Below, one piece after another: positions 1 to 8,417 of a stretch of DNA of 64,000 bases (its first letter is position 1; each line of letters starts with the position of its first letter). The DNA lies in NCBI RefSeq assembly GCF_023652955.1, contig NZ_JAKLOY010000005.1, forward strand, positions 62,001-126,000, given 5' to 3'. Below the pieces are notes generated by a model. That model did not search any database. It worked only from the letters and a program-made list of their open reading frames with translations, and was not told where the DNA came from. The position numbers were made by a program, and so were the translations under genes. The stretch comes from Geomonas sp. Red32 (GTDB lineage: Bacteria > Desulfobacterota > Desulfuromonadia > Geobacterales > Geobacteraceae).

Positions 1-104
1 TTGATCTTCCCGACCGGGAAATCGCGCTCATCCAGGCACTCCATCATCTGCGCCCCGACCGCGCCGGTAGCGCCCACGATTGCAACATTGAAAAGCCTGC
101 TCAT
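1..104 (-). CDS. asd: Aspartate-semialdehyde dehydrogenase, second paralogue (N-terminal part, runs off the window)
   Basis: Only the first 34 codons are in the window. They start at an ATG at 104 preceded by a good ribosome site (TAAGGAGA). The peptide opens MSRLFNVAIVGATGAVGAQM, the N-terminal Rossmann fold with GATGAVG typical of the aspartate-semialdehyde dehydrogenase branch found in many bacteria (USG-1-like). That enzyme reduces aspartyl phosphate to the semialdehyde for lysine, threonine and methionine synthesis. A complete Asd of the other (enterobacterial) branch lies just upstream on the same strand, so two paralogues sit side by side. Catalytic residues fall outside the window. 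Confidence 0.8.
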   Translation of the reverse strand, partial: MSRLFNVAIVGATGAVGAQMMECLDERDFPVGKI

Positions 105-136
105 ATCTTCTCCTTACGTTCGTCCTCTATTTTCAA

Positions 137-243
137 TCCCCCCTCCCCTTGAGGGAGGGGGCGAGGGGGTGGGGGAGGTATCAACGGAGTACCGAAGCCA
201 GCCTCCCCCCCACCCTGCCCCTCCCCCTCCAGGGGGGAGGGAA
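137..243. repeat. Two opposed copies of a C/G-rich palindromic repeat
   Basis: The gap between the two asd genes holds two GC-rich hairpin-like units in opposite orientation, at 137-178 and 199-243. Each has a C-run arm, a short turn (TTGAGG or CCAGGG) and a G-run arm, followed by GGGGGTGGGGGAGG or its complement. Related units recur at 9818-9963, 12065-12099, 29256-29302, 32298-32371 and 55633-55771. Together they form a dispersed intergenic repeat family resembling REP/BIME elements. No gene is present here. Confidence 0.7.
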
Positions 244-312
244 CAAGAGGCAAAAAGAGAAGCGCGCCCCGCAAGGGGACGCGCTCCTTACTGCCGTTAT
301 GTGAGGAAGAGA

Positions 313-1410
313 CTACCTCTCCTTCAGGATCTGCAGCATGCGGCGCAGCGGCTCGGCGGCACCCCACAGGAGCTGGTCGCCGCAGGTGAAGGCGGTGACG
401 TACTCCGGCCCCATCTTCATCTTGTGCAGACGGCCGACCGGAACGGTGAGCGAACCGGAAACGGCGGTCGGGGTGAGCTGGGCCAGGGTGTCCGGCTTGT
501 TGTTGGGAACGTACTTGACCCACTGGTTGTCGTTCTTGATCATCTCCTCGAGGTCGGCGAGAGGAACGTCCTTCTTGAGCTTGATGGTCAGCGCCTGGCT
601 GTGGCAGCGCATGGCGCCCACGCGGACGCAAAGGCCGTCCACCGGGATCGGGGTGGCGGTGCCGAGGATCTTGTTGGTCTCGGCGTACCCTTTCCACTCC
701 TCGCGGCTCTGGCCGTCTTCCACTTCACGGTCGATCCAGGGAAGGACACTCCCGGCCAGCGGGAAGCCGAACTCCTTCACCGGCATGTCGCCGCCCCTAA
801 GGGTTGCGGTGACCTTCTTGTCGATTTCGAGGATGGCGGAGGAAGGATTCTTCAGCTCCTCGGCCACCGCCGCATTCAGGACACCCATCTGGGAGAGAAG
901 CTCGCGCATGTTGGGAGCGCCCGCGCCCGAGGCGGCCTGGTAGGTCATGGAGGATATCCACTCAACCACGCCGGCGCGGAAGAGCCCGCCGAGGCCCATC
1001 AGCATGAGGCTCACGGTGCAGTTGCCGCCGATGTAGTCCTTGACCCCCTTGGCGAGCGCTGCATCGATGACGTTGCGGTTGACCGGGTCGAGGATGATGA
1101 CGGCATCGGACTCCATACGGAGGGTCGAGGCCGCGTCGATCCAGTAGCCGTTCCAGCCGGCCTTGGCGAGCTCCGGACGGACCGCCTTGGTGTAATCGCC
1201 CCCCTGGCAGGTGATGATCACGTCGAGCTTTTTGAGCTCGTTGATATCGGAAGCGTCCTTCAGGGTGCCGGCGTTCATCGGGGCCGGCTGCCCCGTCTGG
1301 GAAGTGCTGAAAAACACCGGCTCGATACCGGCGAAATCATTCTCCTCCTGCATGCGCTGCATAAGGACGGAGCCAACCATACCACGCCAACCGACAAGTC
1401 CGACTTTCAT
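313..1410 (-). CDS. asd: Aspartate-semialdehyde dehydrogenase (complete)
   Basis: The 365-residue enzyme catalyses NADPH-dependent reduction of L-aspartyl-4-phosphate to aspartate semialdehyde in the cytoplasm. This is the branch point to lysine/diaminopimelate, threonine and methionine. The sequence has the N-terminal Rossmann motif [11 protein letters not shown], the catalytic cysteine in [15 protein letters not shown] (C131) and the active-site histidine in [14 protein letters not shown] (H270). These match the enterobacterial-type Asd over its whole length. leuB lies about 50 bp upstream on the same strand (stop at 1462, Asd start at 1410), and the second asd paralogue follows, suggesting one amino-acid biosynthesis operon. 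Confidence 0.95.
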   Translation of the reverse strand: MKVGLVGWRGMVGSVLMQRMQEENDFAGIEPVFFSTSQTGQPAPMNAGTLKDASDINELKKLDVIITCQGGDYTKAVRPELAKAGWNGYWIDAASTLRMESDAVIILDPVNRNVIDAALAKGVKDYIGGNCTVSLMLMGLGGLFRAGVVEWISSMTYQAASGAGAPNMRELLSQMGVLNAAVAEELKNPSSAILEIDKKVTATLRGGDMPVKEFGFPLAGSVLPWIDREVEDGQSREEWKGYAETNKILGTATPIPVDGLCVRVGAMRCHSQALTIKLKKDVPLADLEEMIKNDNQWVKYVPNNKPDTLAQLTPTAVSGSLTVPVGRLHKMKMGPEYVTAFTCGDQLLWGAAEPLRRMLQILKER

Positions 1411-1461
1411 AGTTCGTTCCTTTTCGCTTATTGGGTTAATAGGGAAGTAAGTGTTTAGCTA

Positions 1462-2550
1462 TTACAGGTTCGCGATGATCGCGTCGCCGATCTCCTTGGT
1501 GTTGACCAGCTTCTCGCCTTCCTTCTGCTGATAGATGTCGCGGGTGCGGTAGCCCTGATCGAGCACCTTGGCCACCGCGCTGTCGATGGCGTCGGCCGCC
1601 TCGACCATCCCGAAGGAGTAGCGGAGCATCATCCCGGCGGAGAGGATCTGGGCGATCGGGTTGGCGACACCCTGGCCCGCGATATCCGGGGCGCTGCCGC
1701 CGGAGGGCTCGTACATACCGAAGGAACCTTCAGCCAGGGAGGCGGAGGGGAGCATGCCGAGGGAGCCGGTCAGCATCGCGGCCTCGTCGGAGAGGATGTC
1801 GCCGAACATGTTTTCGCAGAGGATGACGTCGAATTGCTTCGGCCACTTTACCAGCTGCATAGCAGCGTTGTCCACGTACATGTGAGTGAGCTCGACGTCC
1901 GGGTACTCCTTGGCGATCCCGATCACCACTTCACGCCACAAAACCGAGGAGGAAAGGACGTTGGCCTTGTCGATCGAGCAGACCTTCTTGCCGCGCTTTC
2001 TGGCCGCCTGGAAGGCGACGTGGGTGATGCGCTCGATCTCGGGGACGCTGTAGCGCATGGTGTCGACCCCGACGCGCTCACGCCCTTCCCCTTCGATCCC
2101 TTTCGGCTGGGAGAAGTAGATGCCGCCGGTCAGCTCGCGAATGACCAGCACGTCGAAGCCCCCCGCGATGACCTCTTCCTTCAGGGAGGAGGCGCCGGTC
2201 AGGGACGGGAAGATGATGGCCGGACGCAGGTTCGCGTAGAGGCCGAAGATCTTGCGAAGCGGCAAAAGGGCGCCGCGCTCCGGCTGCTCGTCGGGCGGAA
2301 GGCTTTCCCATTTCGGGCCGCCTACCGAGCCGAAGAGGATGGCGTCGGCGTTCTTGCAGATGTTAACGGTGGTTTCGGGAAGCGCACGCCCCTCGAGGTC
2401 GATGCCGGCACCGCCGACGTTTGCGTGAGTGCGCTCGAACTTCACCTCGTAGCGTTTCTCGATTGCGTCCAGCACCTTCAGCGCCTCGGCCATAACCTCG
2501 GGGCCAATGCCGTCACCAGGAAGAACCGCCACTTTGAAAAGCTTTCCCAT
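1462..2550 (-). CDS. leuB: 3-isopropylmalate dehydrogenase
   Basis: LeuB (362 residues) oxidatively decarboxylates 3-isopropylmalate to 2-oxoisocaproate, the third step of leucine synthesis, using NAD+. Family landmarks are visible in order: GDGIGPEV near the N-terminus, [37 protein letters not shown], and the IPMDH signature [20 protein letters not shown]. The length is normal for the family. It reads into the asd genes downstream. The upstream gene (MlaC-like) is separated by a strong terminator, so leuB probably has its own promoter in 2551-2616. Confidence 0.96.
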   Translation of the reverse strand: MGKLFKVAVLPGDGIGPEVMAEALKVLDAIEKRYEVKFERTHANVGGAGIDLEGRALPETTVNICKNADAILFGSVGGPKWESLPPDEQPERGALLPLRKIFGLYANLRPAIIFPSLTGASSLKEEVIAGGFDVLVIRELTGGIYFSQPKGIEGEGRERVGVDTMRYSVPEIERITHVAFQAARKRGKKVCSIDKANVLSSSVLWREVVIGIAKEYPDVELTHMYVDNAAMQLVKWPKQFDVILCENMFGDILSDEAAMLTGSLGMLPSASLAEGSFGMYEPSGGSAPDIAGQGVANPIAQILSAGMMLRYSFGMVEAADAIDSAVAKVLDQGYRTRDIYQQKEGEKLVNTKEIGDAIIANL

Positions 2551-2616
2551 TTATAAAACCTCCACGTTGTTATTAAATTCGCGATTCTATTAGCGTAGGC
2601 GCTGGATTGTCAATAC

Positions 2617-2649
2617 AAAAAAGGCCGTCAAACAAAGGTTTAACGGCCT
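2617..2649 (-). terminator. Rho-independent terminator after the MlaC-family gene
   Basis: A hairpin with arms GGCCGT.AAAC / GTTTAACGGCC is followed, on the minus strand, by a run of seven T. It lies 26 bp past the stop of the MlaC-family gene at 2675 and insulates leuB from it. Confidence 0.85.
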
Positions 2650-2674
2650 CAATTACAGTTATGGAAACAGCCAG

Positions 2675-3280
2675 TTACGGCGCTTTGATCTCCTCGCTCT
2701 TCGTCCTTAGCTTCTTGACCAGTGCAGGGTACCCCTGGCTGTTGATGATCCGGTTGAACTGTCCCCGGTAGTTGGAGACGAGGCTCACCCCTTCGATCAC
2801 CACGTCGTACACCATCCATCTCCCGTTTTTGAGCAGGAGCCGGTAATCCAGTGCATATTCGTCCCCCTTGGGAGCTATGACTTTCGACCTCACCTCCGCA
2901 TGCTGTCCGTCCACCACCTCGTTGAGGTAGACGATCTTCTCGTTATGATAGGACTCGATCTTTCCGGCGTAGGAGTTCTGCAAAAGGGTCTCAAACAGGG
3001 AGACGAACTCCGCGCGCTCCTGGGGGCTCCGCTCCTTCCAGTGGGTTGCCAGCGAGCGCTGGGCCATCTCCCCGTAGTCGAAGATCCGGCTGATCGACTG
3101 CTTGAGTGCCTGCCGGCGCTGCTGTTCCTTCTGCGGCTTTTTAAGCTCAGGATTCGACACGACCCTGACCACCTCGTCGACCACCTGTTTGACCTCGCTG
3201 GTGGGCGAGGCATAGCCATTGGCAGGGGTGACAACGCAAAGAAAGAAGACCATGACCAGTGACATAAACGATGACTTCAT
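2675..3280 (-). CDS. MlaC/Ttg2D-family periplasmic phospholipid-binding protein
   Basis: The protein has 201 residues if started at the ATG at 3280. That start sits 6 nt after a GGGAGGA ribosome site, whereas the ATG six bases further upstream abuts the site. A signal peptide (MKSSFMSLVMVFFLCVV...NGYAS) is followed by a Ttg2D/MlaC domain with typical stretches (ISRIFDYGEMAQRSLATHW, LFETLLQNSYAGKIESY, NGRWMVYDVVIEGVSLVSNYR). In this family the protein shuttles phospholipid between the inner-membrane MlaEFD complex and the outer membrane. mlaE, mlaF and mlaD lie about 7 kb away on the same strand with no mlaC beside them, so this may be their partner. The hopanoid-linked protein HpnM belongs to the same family and cannot be excluded. 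Confidence 0.85.
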   Translation of the reverse strand: MKSSFMSLVMVFFLCVVTPANGYASPTSEVKQVVDEVVRVVSNPELKKPQKEQQRRQALKQSISRIFDYGEMAQRSLATHWKERSPQERAEFVSLFETLLQNSYAGKIESYHNEKIVYLNEVVDGQHAEVRSKVIAPKGDEYALDYRLLLKNGRWMVYDVVIEGVSLVSNYRGQFNRIINSQGYPALVKKLRTKSEEIKAP

Positions 3281-3282
3281 AC

Positions 3283-3486
3283 TCATTCCTCCCAACCAGG
3301 TACTGCCGCATCTCCGCACAACTTGCGGTTTATATTCATGAGTGTTATGGTACCATCTTTGTATTCCGCGGGGTAGAGCATACCATCCGGCACTGATTCA
3401 GCAACCGGATAATCAATCGCAATCCCTGACTCTTGGAGCGGCCTGAGCCATGAATCGTCTCCCTTGCCTTGCCCCGCCGATTTCAA
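3283..3486 (-). CDS. Possible small protein of unknown function (67 residues)
   Basis: A minus-strand frame begins with TTG at 3486, a purine-rich stretch (AAGGGGGG) lying six bases before it, and ends 3 bp before the MlaC-family start. The predicted peptide is hydrophilic, without signal peptide, membrane segment or recognised motif. If translated it would be coupled to the MlaC-family gene. It may equally be untranslated leader sequence, because the 245-bp gap must also hold two promoters. I do not recognise it. Confidence 0.25.
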   Translation of the reverse strand: MKSAGQGKGDDSWLRPLQESGIAIDYPVAESVPDGMLYPAEYKDGTITLMNINRKLCGDAAVPGWEE

Positions 3487-3525
3487 TTCACGCCCCCCTT
3501 ACAATGGGCGTCTTCCGGAGGAACC

Positions 3526-4833
3526 ATGTCCTTACTCCCGCGACCGCTACTGCTTGCCGCCTGCCTCGGACTCTTTGCCTTGACCGCCTGCTCGACTGCA
3601 CCGAAGCACCGTCTCATGGGTAATCCCGAGAACCCCTATCCGCTGGAGACGCCCCCCAAGGTCGGGGAGATCGTCCACCTCGCCACCGGCGTCAAGGTGA
3701 GCGCCGAGGAGATGCTCGACATCGCCGGCGACTCGCGGGTGGTCTACGTCGGCGAGACCCACGACAATCCGGCTTCCCACCGCCTCGAGCTTTTGGCACT
3801 TAAGGGAATGGAGCGCCGCCACCCGGGCCAGACGGCCCTCGGGATGGAGATGTTCACCCGGTCGCAGCAGCCGATCCTGGACCGCTGGGTGGCGGGAGAG
3901 TTGGACGAAAAGAGCTTCGTCAAGACGTCCAAGTGGTACGACAACTGGCGGATGGATTTCGACTACTACCGCGACCTGCTCCTCTTCTGCCGGGACCAGC
4001 ACATCCCGGTGGTGGGATTGAACGCGGACAAGAGCCTCGTGCAGGCCGTGAGGAGCAAGCCGCTCGCAGAGCTCACCCCGGAAGAAAAGGCGCAGCTCCC
4101 CGAATTCGACATGAACGACCCGTACCAGCGCGGGATGACCGAAAGCATGTTCCAGGGGCACACCCATGGGAAAATGGCCGTGGAAGCCTTCCTGCGGGCC
4201 CAGACCTTGTGGGACGAGACCATGGCCGAGTCGGCGGTACGCTTCCTCAAAAGCCCGGCCGGCAAGGGGCGTCACCTCGTGGTGATCGCGGGGGGCAATC
4301 ACATCAACTATGGATTCGGCATACCCCGCCGTGTCTTCCGGCGGCTCCCCACCTCGTACACCTTGATCGGCGGGAGCGAGATCAGCATCTCCGAAGGGAA
4401 GGTCCCCGAGTACATGGATGTCACCATCCCGGATTTCCCGATGCGGCCCTACGACTTCCTTGCCTTCATCTCCTATGAGCAGTTGCAGAAGCAGATCCTG
4501 CTCGGCGTCGCATACGAGCCCGAACCGAACGGCAAAGGGCTCAAGGTACAGACCGTGGTCCCCGATTCCAACGCATCCCGCGCCGATATCAAGGCCAGCG
4601 ACATCCTTACCGCCATGGACGGCGAGCCGCTCACCGACGGCTACGACCTTTCGTTCGGCATCAAGAAGAAAAACCCCGGCGACCACGGAACCATCGAACT
4701 GCTGCGCGACGGCAAACCGATGAAGGTCGACGTGGAGTACCGCGGCGCTGGCGGGGCCCCGGCAACGGGAGCCGCCCCGGCGGCAGGCGCCCCCCCGGCC
4801 GCCAGCGAAACCCATCCCAAAGAGAAACCGTGA
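3526..4833 (+). CDS. ChaN-family (haem-binding/Tiki-like) lipoprotein with C-terminal PDZ domain
   Basis: The 435-residue lipoprotein starts at the ATG at 3526 behind CGGAGGAA. The N-terminus is a signal peptide with lipobox LTAC (Cys near residue 21). Residues about 60-290 form a ChaN/DUF399-type domain with the GETHDNPASH motif and a late GGNHINYGFGIPRR. ChaN of Campylobacter binds haem in an iron-regulated system, but other members of this superfamily resemble TIKI proteases. The C-terminal part (about 345-415) is PDZ-like (VVPDSNASRADIKASDILTAM). The tail is Ala/Pro-rich. It probably acts in the periplasm on a membrane anchor. Substrate unknown. It is followed within 25 bp by a second exported enzyme. 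Confidence 0.8.
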   Translation: MSLLPRPLLLAACLGLFALTACSTAPKHRLMGNPENPYPLETPPKVGEIVHLATGVKVSAEEMLDIAGDSRVVYVGETHDNPASHRLELLALKGMERRHPGQTALGMEMFTRSQQPILDRWVAGELDEKSFVKTSKWYDNWRMDFDYYRDLLLFCRDQHIPVVGLNADKSLVQAVRSKPLAELTPEEKAQLPEFDMNDPYQRGMTESMFQGHTHGKMAVEAFLRAQTLWDETMAESAVRFLKSPAGKGRHLVVIAGGNHINYGFGIPRRVFRRLPTSYTLIGGSEISISEGKVPEYMDVTIPDFPMRPYDFLAFISYEQLQKQILLGVAYEPEPNGKGLKVQTVVPDSNASRADIKASDILTAMDGEPLTDGYDLSFGIKKKNPGDHGTIELLRDGKPMKVDVEYRGAGGAPATGAAPAAGAPPAASETHPKEKP

Positions 4834-4858
4834 CCGGCCGGCCGCAAGGAGAATGCCC

Positions 4859-5566
4859 GTGAATCGATCCCGCTCTCTCCGGGTGCTTACCGTCTCGGTA
4901 CTGATCGCGCTCTGGGTGAGCCTGCCGCTCAATGCCCTGGCAGGCTCGCGCGACATTCTCTGGGATATCATCGGCAACTGCCTCGACCCGTCGGCCGCGG
5001 ACTACTGCGCCAAGTGCCGGGCACCCCGTGCGGAAACAGCCTGTGCCGCGGAGAATTTCTGCAAGGAGACCACCGAGGTCTGGGCCGAAACTGCAGACTT
5101 CGTCGCCGTCCGCGACCGCAAGATGTGCGGCTGCCCTTCCGGCTTAGTCCATGGGCTGGCCATCCCCCGCGCCCGGGTGGCCGGTGTGGAGGATCCGCGG
5201 CGTCCGGCCGCCATATGGGAGTTCGCCTGGGCCACCGGGCGCTCGAAGATTCCCGAAGAGGATCTGCTCACCGTCGTCGTCAATCCCCGTAGCGGCCGCA
5301 GCCAGGACCAGATGCACCTGCACATGGTCAGGCTCAAGAAAGACGCCCGCAGCCGCTTTTCCTCCTACCCGACCGCCCGGATACGCGACCTCGCCAACGT
5401 ATGGGACACCGCGAGCCGCCTCGCCTGCGCCGCGAAGCTCTCCGAGTACGGCGTCCTCGTGGCCCGGGATCCCGGGGGGGGATTCGTCGTGCTGGTCGAT
5501 GCCGCCAGCCCCGAGAAGGACTTCGTCCAGGAGCGTTGTCTCCCGAACCAGCCACACCAACCGTGA
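4859..5566 (+). CDS. cdh: CDP-diacylglycerol pyrophosphatase family protein
   Basis: The exported protein has 235 residues from a GTG at 4859. An ATG at 4853 is also in frame, but AAGGAG lies only one or two bases before it and seven bases before the GTG. A signal peptide (LIALWVSLPLNALAG) precedes a domain with several cysteines and the HIT-like segment QDQMHLHMVRL. This matches E. coli Cdh, which hydrolyses CDP-diacylglycerol to phosphatidate and CMP. The preceding lipoprotein and following thioesterase are closely spaced on the same strand, suggesting one transcript. Function is assigned by family resemblance. Confidence 0.8.
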   Translation: MNRSRSLRVLTVSVLIALWVSLPLNALAGSRDILWDIIGNCLDPSAADYCAKCRAPRAETACAAENFCKETTEVWAETADFVAVRDRKMCGCPSGLVHGLAIPRARVAGVEDPRRPAAIWEFAWATGRSKIPEEDLLTVVVNPRSGRSQDQMHLHMVRLKKDARSRFSSYPTARIRDLANVWDTASRLACAAKLSEYGVLVARDPGGGFVVLVDAASPEKDFVQERCLPNQPHQP

Positions 5567-5578
5567 GGAGCCGATAGC

Positions 5579-6031
5579 ATGACCGCACCTTCGACAGGGC
5601 CGCACCAGTTCGCCATGCCGGCCTGGATCAGCACCGCCCCCTTCGAGCAACTGCTCAACATGACGATCCATTGCGCCGAAGACGGCAAAGCGACCCTCTC
5701 CATGCCCTTTTACCAGGAGTACTGCAACGGTGCGGGGCTCATGCACGGCGGAGCGCTGGTGAGCCTCGCGGACACCGCCGTCGTCATGGCCATCAAAAGC
5801 CTCGTCGAGCCGGGCTCCCACTTCGCCACCATCAAGATGGAGGTGAGCTTCCTCCACCCGGTAAAGAAAGGGGTGGTCACCGCCCGTGCCGAGGTGGTTT
5901 CCCGGGAAGAGAGGATCATCCAGGGGATCACCACCGTCTATGACGACGAGGAGCGGGGTGTGATGGAGTTCCGCTCCACTTTCAAGATCGCCCGCGACGT
6001 CAAGGTCCGCGGCATTACCTTCGGAGACTAG
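5579..6031 (+). CDS. PaaI-family hotdog-fold thioesterase
   Basis: The 150-residue cytoplasmic protein starts at an ATG behind GAGGAG. It has the hotdog-fold landmark NGAGLMHGGALVSLADTAVVMA, where the HGG segment sits at the active-site helix, followed by TIKMEVSFLHPVKKGVVTARAEVV. Members hydrolyse acyl- or aryl-CoA thioesters. The specific substrate cannot be read from the sequence. It follows the Cdh-like gene by 12 bp. Confidence 0.85.
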   Translation: MTAPSTGPHQFAMPAWISTAPFEQLLNMTIHCAEDGKATLSMPFYQEYCNGAGLMHGGALVSLADTAVVMAIKSLVEPGSHFATIKMEVSFLHPVKKGVVTARAEVVSREERIIQGITTVYDDEERGVMEFRSTFKIARDVKVRGITFGD

Positions 6032-6211
6032 ACCACCTGACCTTCCTCACCAGCCCCGCTCCGGGGTAATCCCATAATCTCCCCGGGAGATCCGCCTCCT
6101 CGCTTCCGCCCAGGCGTCCCCGCACCACAGCCGTTGACGCCCGGGGTCCGGATGTGACATAGTTCGCCGGAATTCCACCTTTTCTCCGGCAGTTACCAAT
6201 TGGAGCACGCG

Positions 6212-8347
6212 ATGAGGACCAGGCTTCGGCGGGGGGCCGCCAGGGAAACCAGGAAAATTGTCGTTATCTACGCCCTCTTCGGGAGCGCCTGGATCTTCTT
6301 TTCCGACACCCTGGTCTCCGGGATGATCGAGAGCAGGGAACTCATCGCCCGCCTCTCCGTCTTCAAAGGGCTTCTCTTCATCCTCATTACCTCCGCCATG
6401 CTCCACCAGTTGATCGGGCGCTTCGGCCGGCGCAACGCCGAGATGATCGAGGAACTGGCCGAAAGCGAAGAGCGCTTCCAGACCATCTACCACAACGTCA
6501 ACGACGCGATCTTCATCCACGCCCAAGACGGCAGCATCCTCGACGTAAACCAGACCATGTGCACCATGTACGGTTACCCCCGCGAGGAGGCCCTCAAGCT
6601 CTCCGTACAGGACATAAGTTTTGGCCGCCCCCCCTACTCGCAGGCAGAGGCCATGGTCCACCTCGAGAAGGCCGCCGGCGGAGAGGTCCCGGTATTCGAG
6701 TGGCTCTGCCGGCGCAAAGACGGCACGCTCTTCTGGACCGAGGTCAACATGCGTGGGGCCGCCATCCGGGGGGAACCAAGGGTCATCGTCGTGGTACGCG
6801 ACATCACCGCCAGGAAGGAGAGCGAGGAGACGATCAGGAAGAACGAAGAGGCGCTCAAGGGGATGATGGAGCAGATGCCGACCGGGGTAGCCTGGACCGG
6901 CGAAACCGGTACCTTTGCCTACCTCAACCGCTGCCTCATCGACTGGCTCGGCTACACCGTCGAGGACGTTCCCACCGTCGAACAGCTTCTGGTCCGCGCC
7001 TTTCCCGAGGCCTCCGGCGGAGGTACCGTCCGGGAGGTCTGGAACCGTGCCATCCGAACTGCCCGGGAAGGCGGCGCCGTCCCTCCGGTCGAGGGGACCG
7101 CGACCTGCAAGGACGGCTCCCGCCGCCACCTGATCGTCAACATCCGGCTGGTACACGACCGCTTCCTCTACATCTTCACCGACCTCACCCGCTGGGAGGC
7201 GATGCAGTCCGAGATCCTCAAGACCCAGAAACTGGAGTCCCTCAGCATCCTGGCCGGCGGGATCGCCCACGACTTCAACAACATCCTCACCGGCATCCTG
7301 GGAAATCTCTCCTTCATGGGGCTTCTCATCGATCCCTCCCACCCGGCCCGCAAGTCGCTGGGACACGCCGAAAAGGCGTCGCTGCGAGCCGCCGAACTGG
7401 CCCACCAGCTCCTCACCTTCGCCAAGGGGGGAAACCCGGTGAAGAAGGCGGTCCCGGTGAAGGATCTGGTCAAGGAGTCACTCTCGCTGGCGCTGCGGGG
7501 ATCGAACTCGAAGGCGGTGGTCGATCTCCCGGAGGTGATCGACTGCATCGAGGCCGACGAGGGGCAGATGAACCAGGTCTTCAACAACGTCATCATCAAT
7601 GCGCTGCAGGCGATGCCGGGGGGCGGGACTCTTACGGTGAGCGGAGAGAACGTGGTGCTGGGGGAGGACAGCGGCCTGCGGCTGCCGCCGGGACGCTACG
7701 TGAAGATCAGCTTCGCCGACCAGGGGTGCGGGATTCCTAAGGAAGAGGTGTCGAGGATCTTCGATCCCTTCTACACGACCAAGGCGGGGGGGACCGGGCT
7801 GGGGCTCGCTTCGGTCCACTCCATCGTCGGCAAGCATAACGGCAAGGTGGAAGTCTCTTCCACCATCGGCGCCGGAACCACCTTCACCTTCTACCTTCCT
7901 GCCTGTCGCCACTCGCCAGAGGGCGAGGCCGCACCCGGCTGCGGTGCAGACCAGGTGGAGACTCCCCAGGGAAGGATCCTGGTGATGGACGACGAGGAAA
8001 CCATCCGGCTCCTCACCCGCGATATCCTCAATCACTTCGGGTATGAGGTGGTGGCCTGCGCTACCGGCGAAGAGGCGGTCTATATCTACCAGGAGGCGGT
8101 GGAAGAGGGGAGCGGATTTGCCGCCGCGATCATGGATCTCACCGTTCCGGCGGGGATGGGTGGCAAGGAGGCGGCCAAACTTATTCTCGCCCTCGATCCC
8201 GACGCCGCGCTGATCGTGTCGAGCGGTTACAGTAACGATCCGGTGATGGCCAGCCACCGGGACTACGGCTTCCAGGCCGCCATCACGAAACCCTACGGCT
8301 GGACCGAAATCAGGGAGGCGCTCCGCCAATTGCCGCAGAAAAGCTGA
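6212..8347 (+). CDS. Membrane-bound PAS-PAS hybrid histidine kinase with C-terminal receiver
   Basis: The 711-residue sensor uses the ATG at 6212, six bases after GGAG. Two N-terminal hydrophobic segments (about 14-34 and 48-66) with only a short periplasmic loop are followed by two PAS domains (about 85-200 and 215-330). Next come HisKA with the phospho-acceptor His in GGIAHDFNNILTG (H353), an HATPase domain (CGIPKEEVSRIFDPFYTTK, GGTGLGLASV) and a receiver with RILVMDDEE and phospho-acceptor D642 (IMDLTVPAGMGG). No response regulator gene is adjacent, so the built-in receiver may pass phosphate to a distant partner. The signal is probably cytoplasmic or membrane-borne. Confidence 0.9.
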   Translation: MRTRLRRGAARETRKIVVIYALFGSAWIFFSDTLVSGMIESRELIARLSVFKGLLFILITSAMLHQLIGRFGRRNAEMIEELAESEERFQTIYHNVNDAIFIHAQDGSILDVNQTMCTMYGYPREEALKLSVQDISFGRPPYSQAEAMVHLEKAAGGEVPVFEWLCRRKDGTLFWTEVNMRGAAIRGEPRVIVVVRDITARKESEETIRKNEEALKGMMEQMPTGVAWTGETGTFAYLNRCLIDWLGYTVEDVPTVEQLLVRAFPEASGGGTVREVWNRAIRTAREGGAVPPVEGTATCKDGSRRHLIVNIRLVHDRFLYIFTDLTRWEAMQSEILKTQKLESLSILAGGIAHDFNNILTGILGNLSFMGLLIDPSHPARKSLGHAEKASLRAAELAHQLLTFAKGGNPVKKAVPVKDLVKESLSLALRGSNSKAVVDLPEVIDCIEADEGQMNQVFNNVIINALQAMPGGGTLTVSGENVVLGEDSGLRLPPGRYVKISFADQGCGIPKEEVSRIFDPFYTTKAGGTGLGLASVHSIVGKHNGKVEVSSTIGAGTTFTFYLPACRHSPEGEAAPGCGADQVETPQGRILVMDDEETIRLLTRDILNHFGYEVVACATGEEAVYIYQEAVEEGSGFAAAIMDLTVPAGMGGKEAAKLILALDPDAALIVSSGYSNDPVMASHRDYGFQAAITKPYGWTEIREALRQLPQKS

Positions 8348-8374
8348 CCTTCAGCTCAGCCTTCCCCCGCAGCC

Positions 8375-8417
8375 CTACTCCCCTCCCCTCCCCTACTCCC
8401 CTCCCCTCCCCTACTCC
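8375..8417 (-). repeat. 18-bp direct repeat giving a G-run tract at the 3' end of tolC
   Basis: The unit CTACTCCCCTCCCCTCCC occurs twice in tandem, plus the first eight bases of a third copy. On the minus strand this reads as six runs of four G separated by A or AGTA. The tract begins at the stop codon of the TolC-family gene (TAG at 8411-8413) and occupies the short gap to the convergent kinase gene. It fits the pattern of a G-quadruplex-forming sequence in the 3' untranslated RNA. Confidence 0.7.

Noticed and set aside
1..1458. Long plus-strand frame over the asd genes
   Set aside because: It is antisense to asd with an Arg/His/Gly-rich composition typical of shadow frames in GC-rich DNA.
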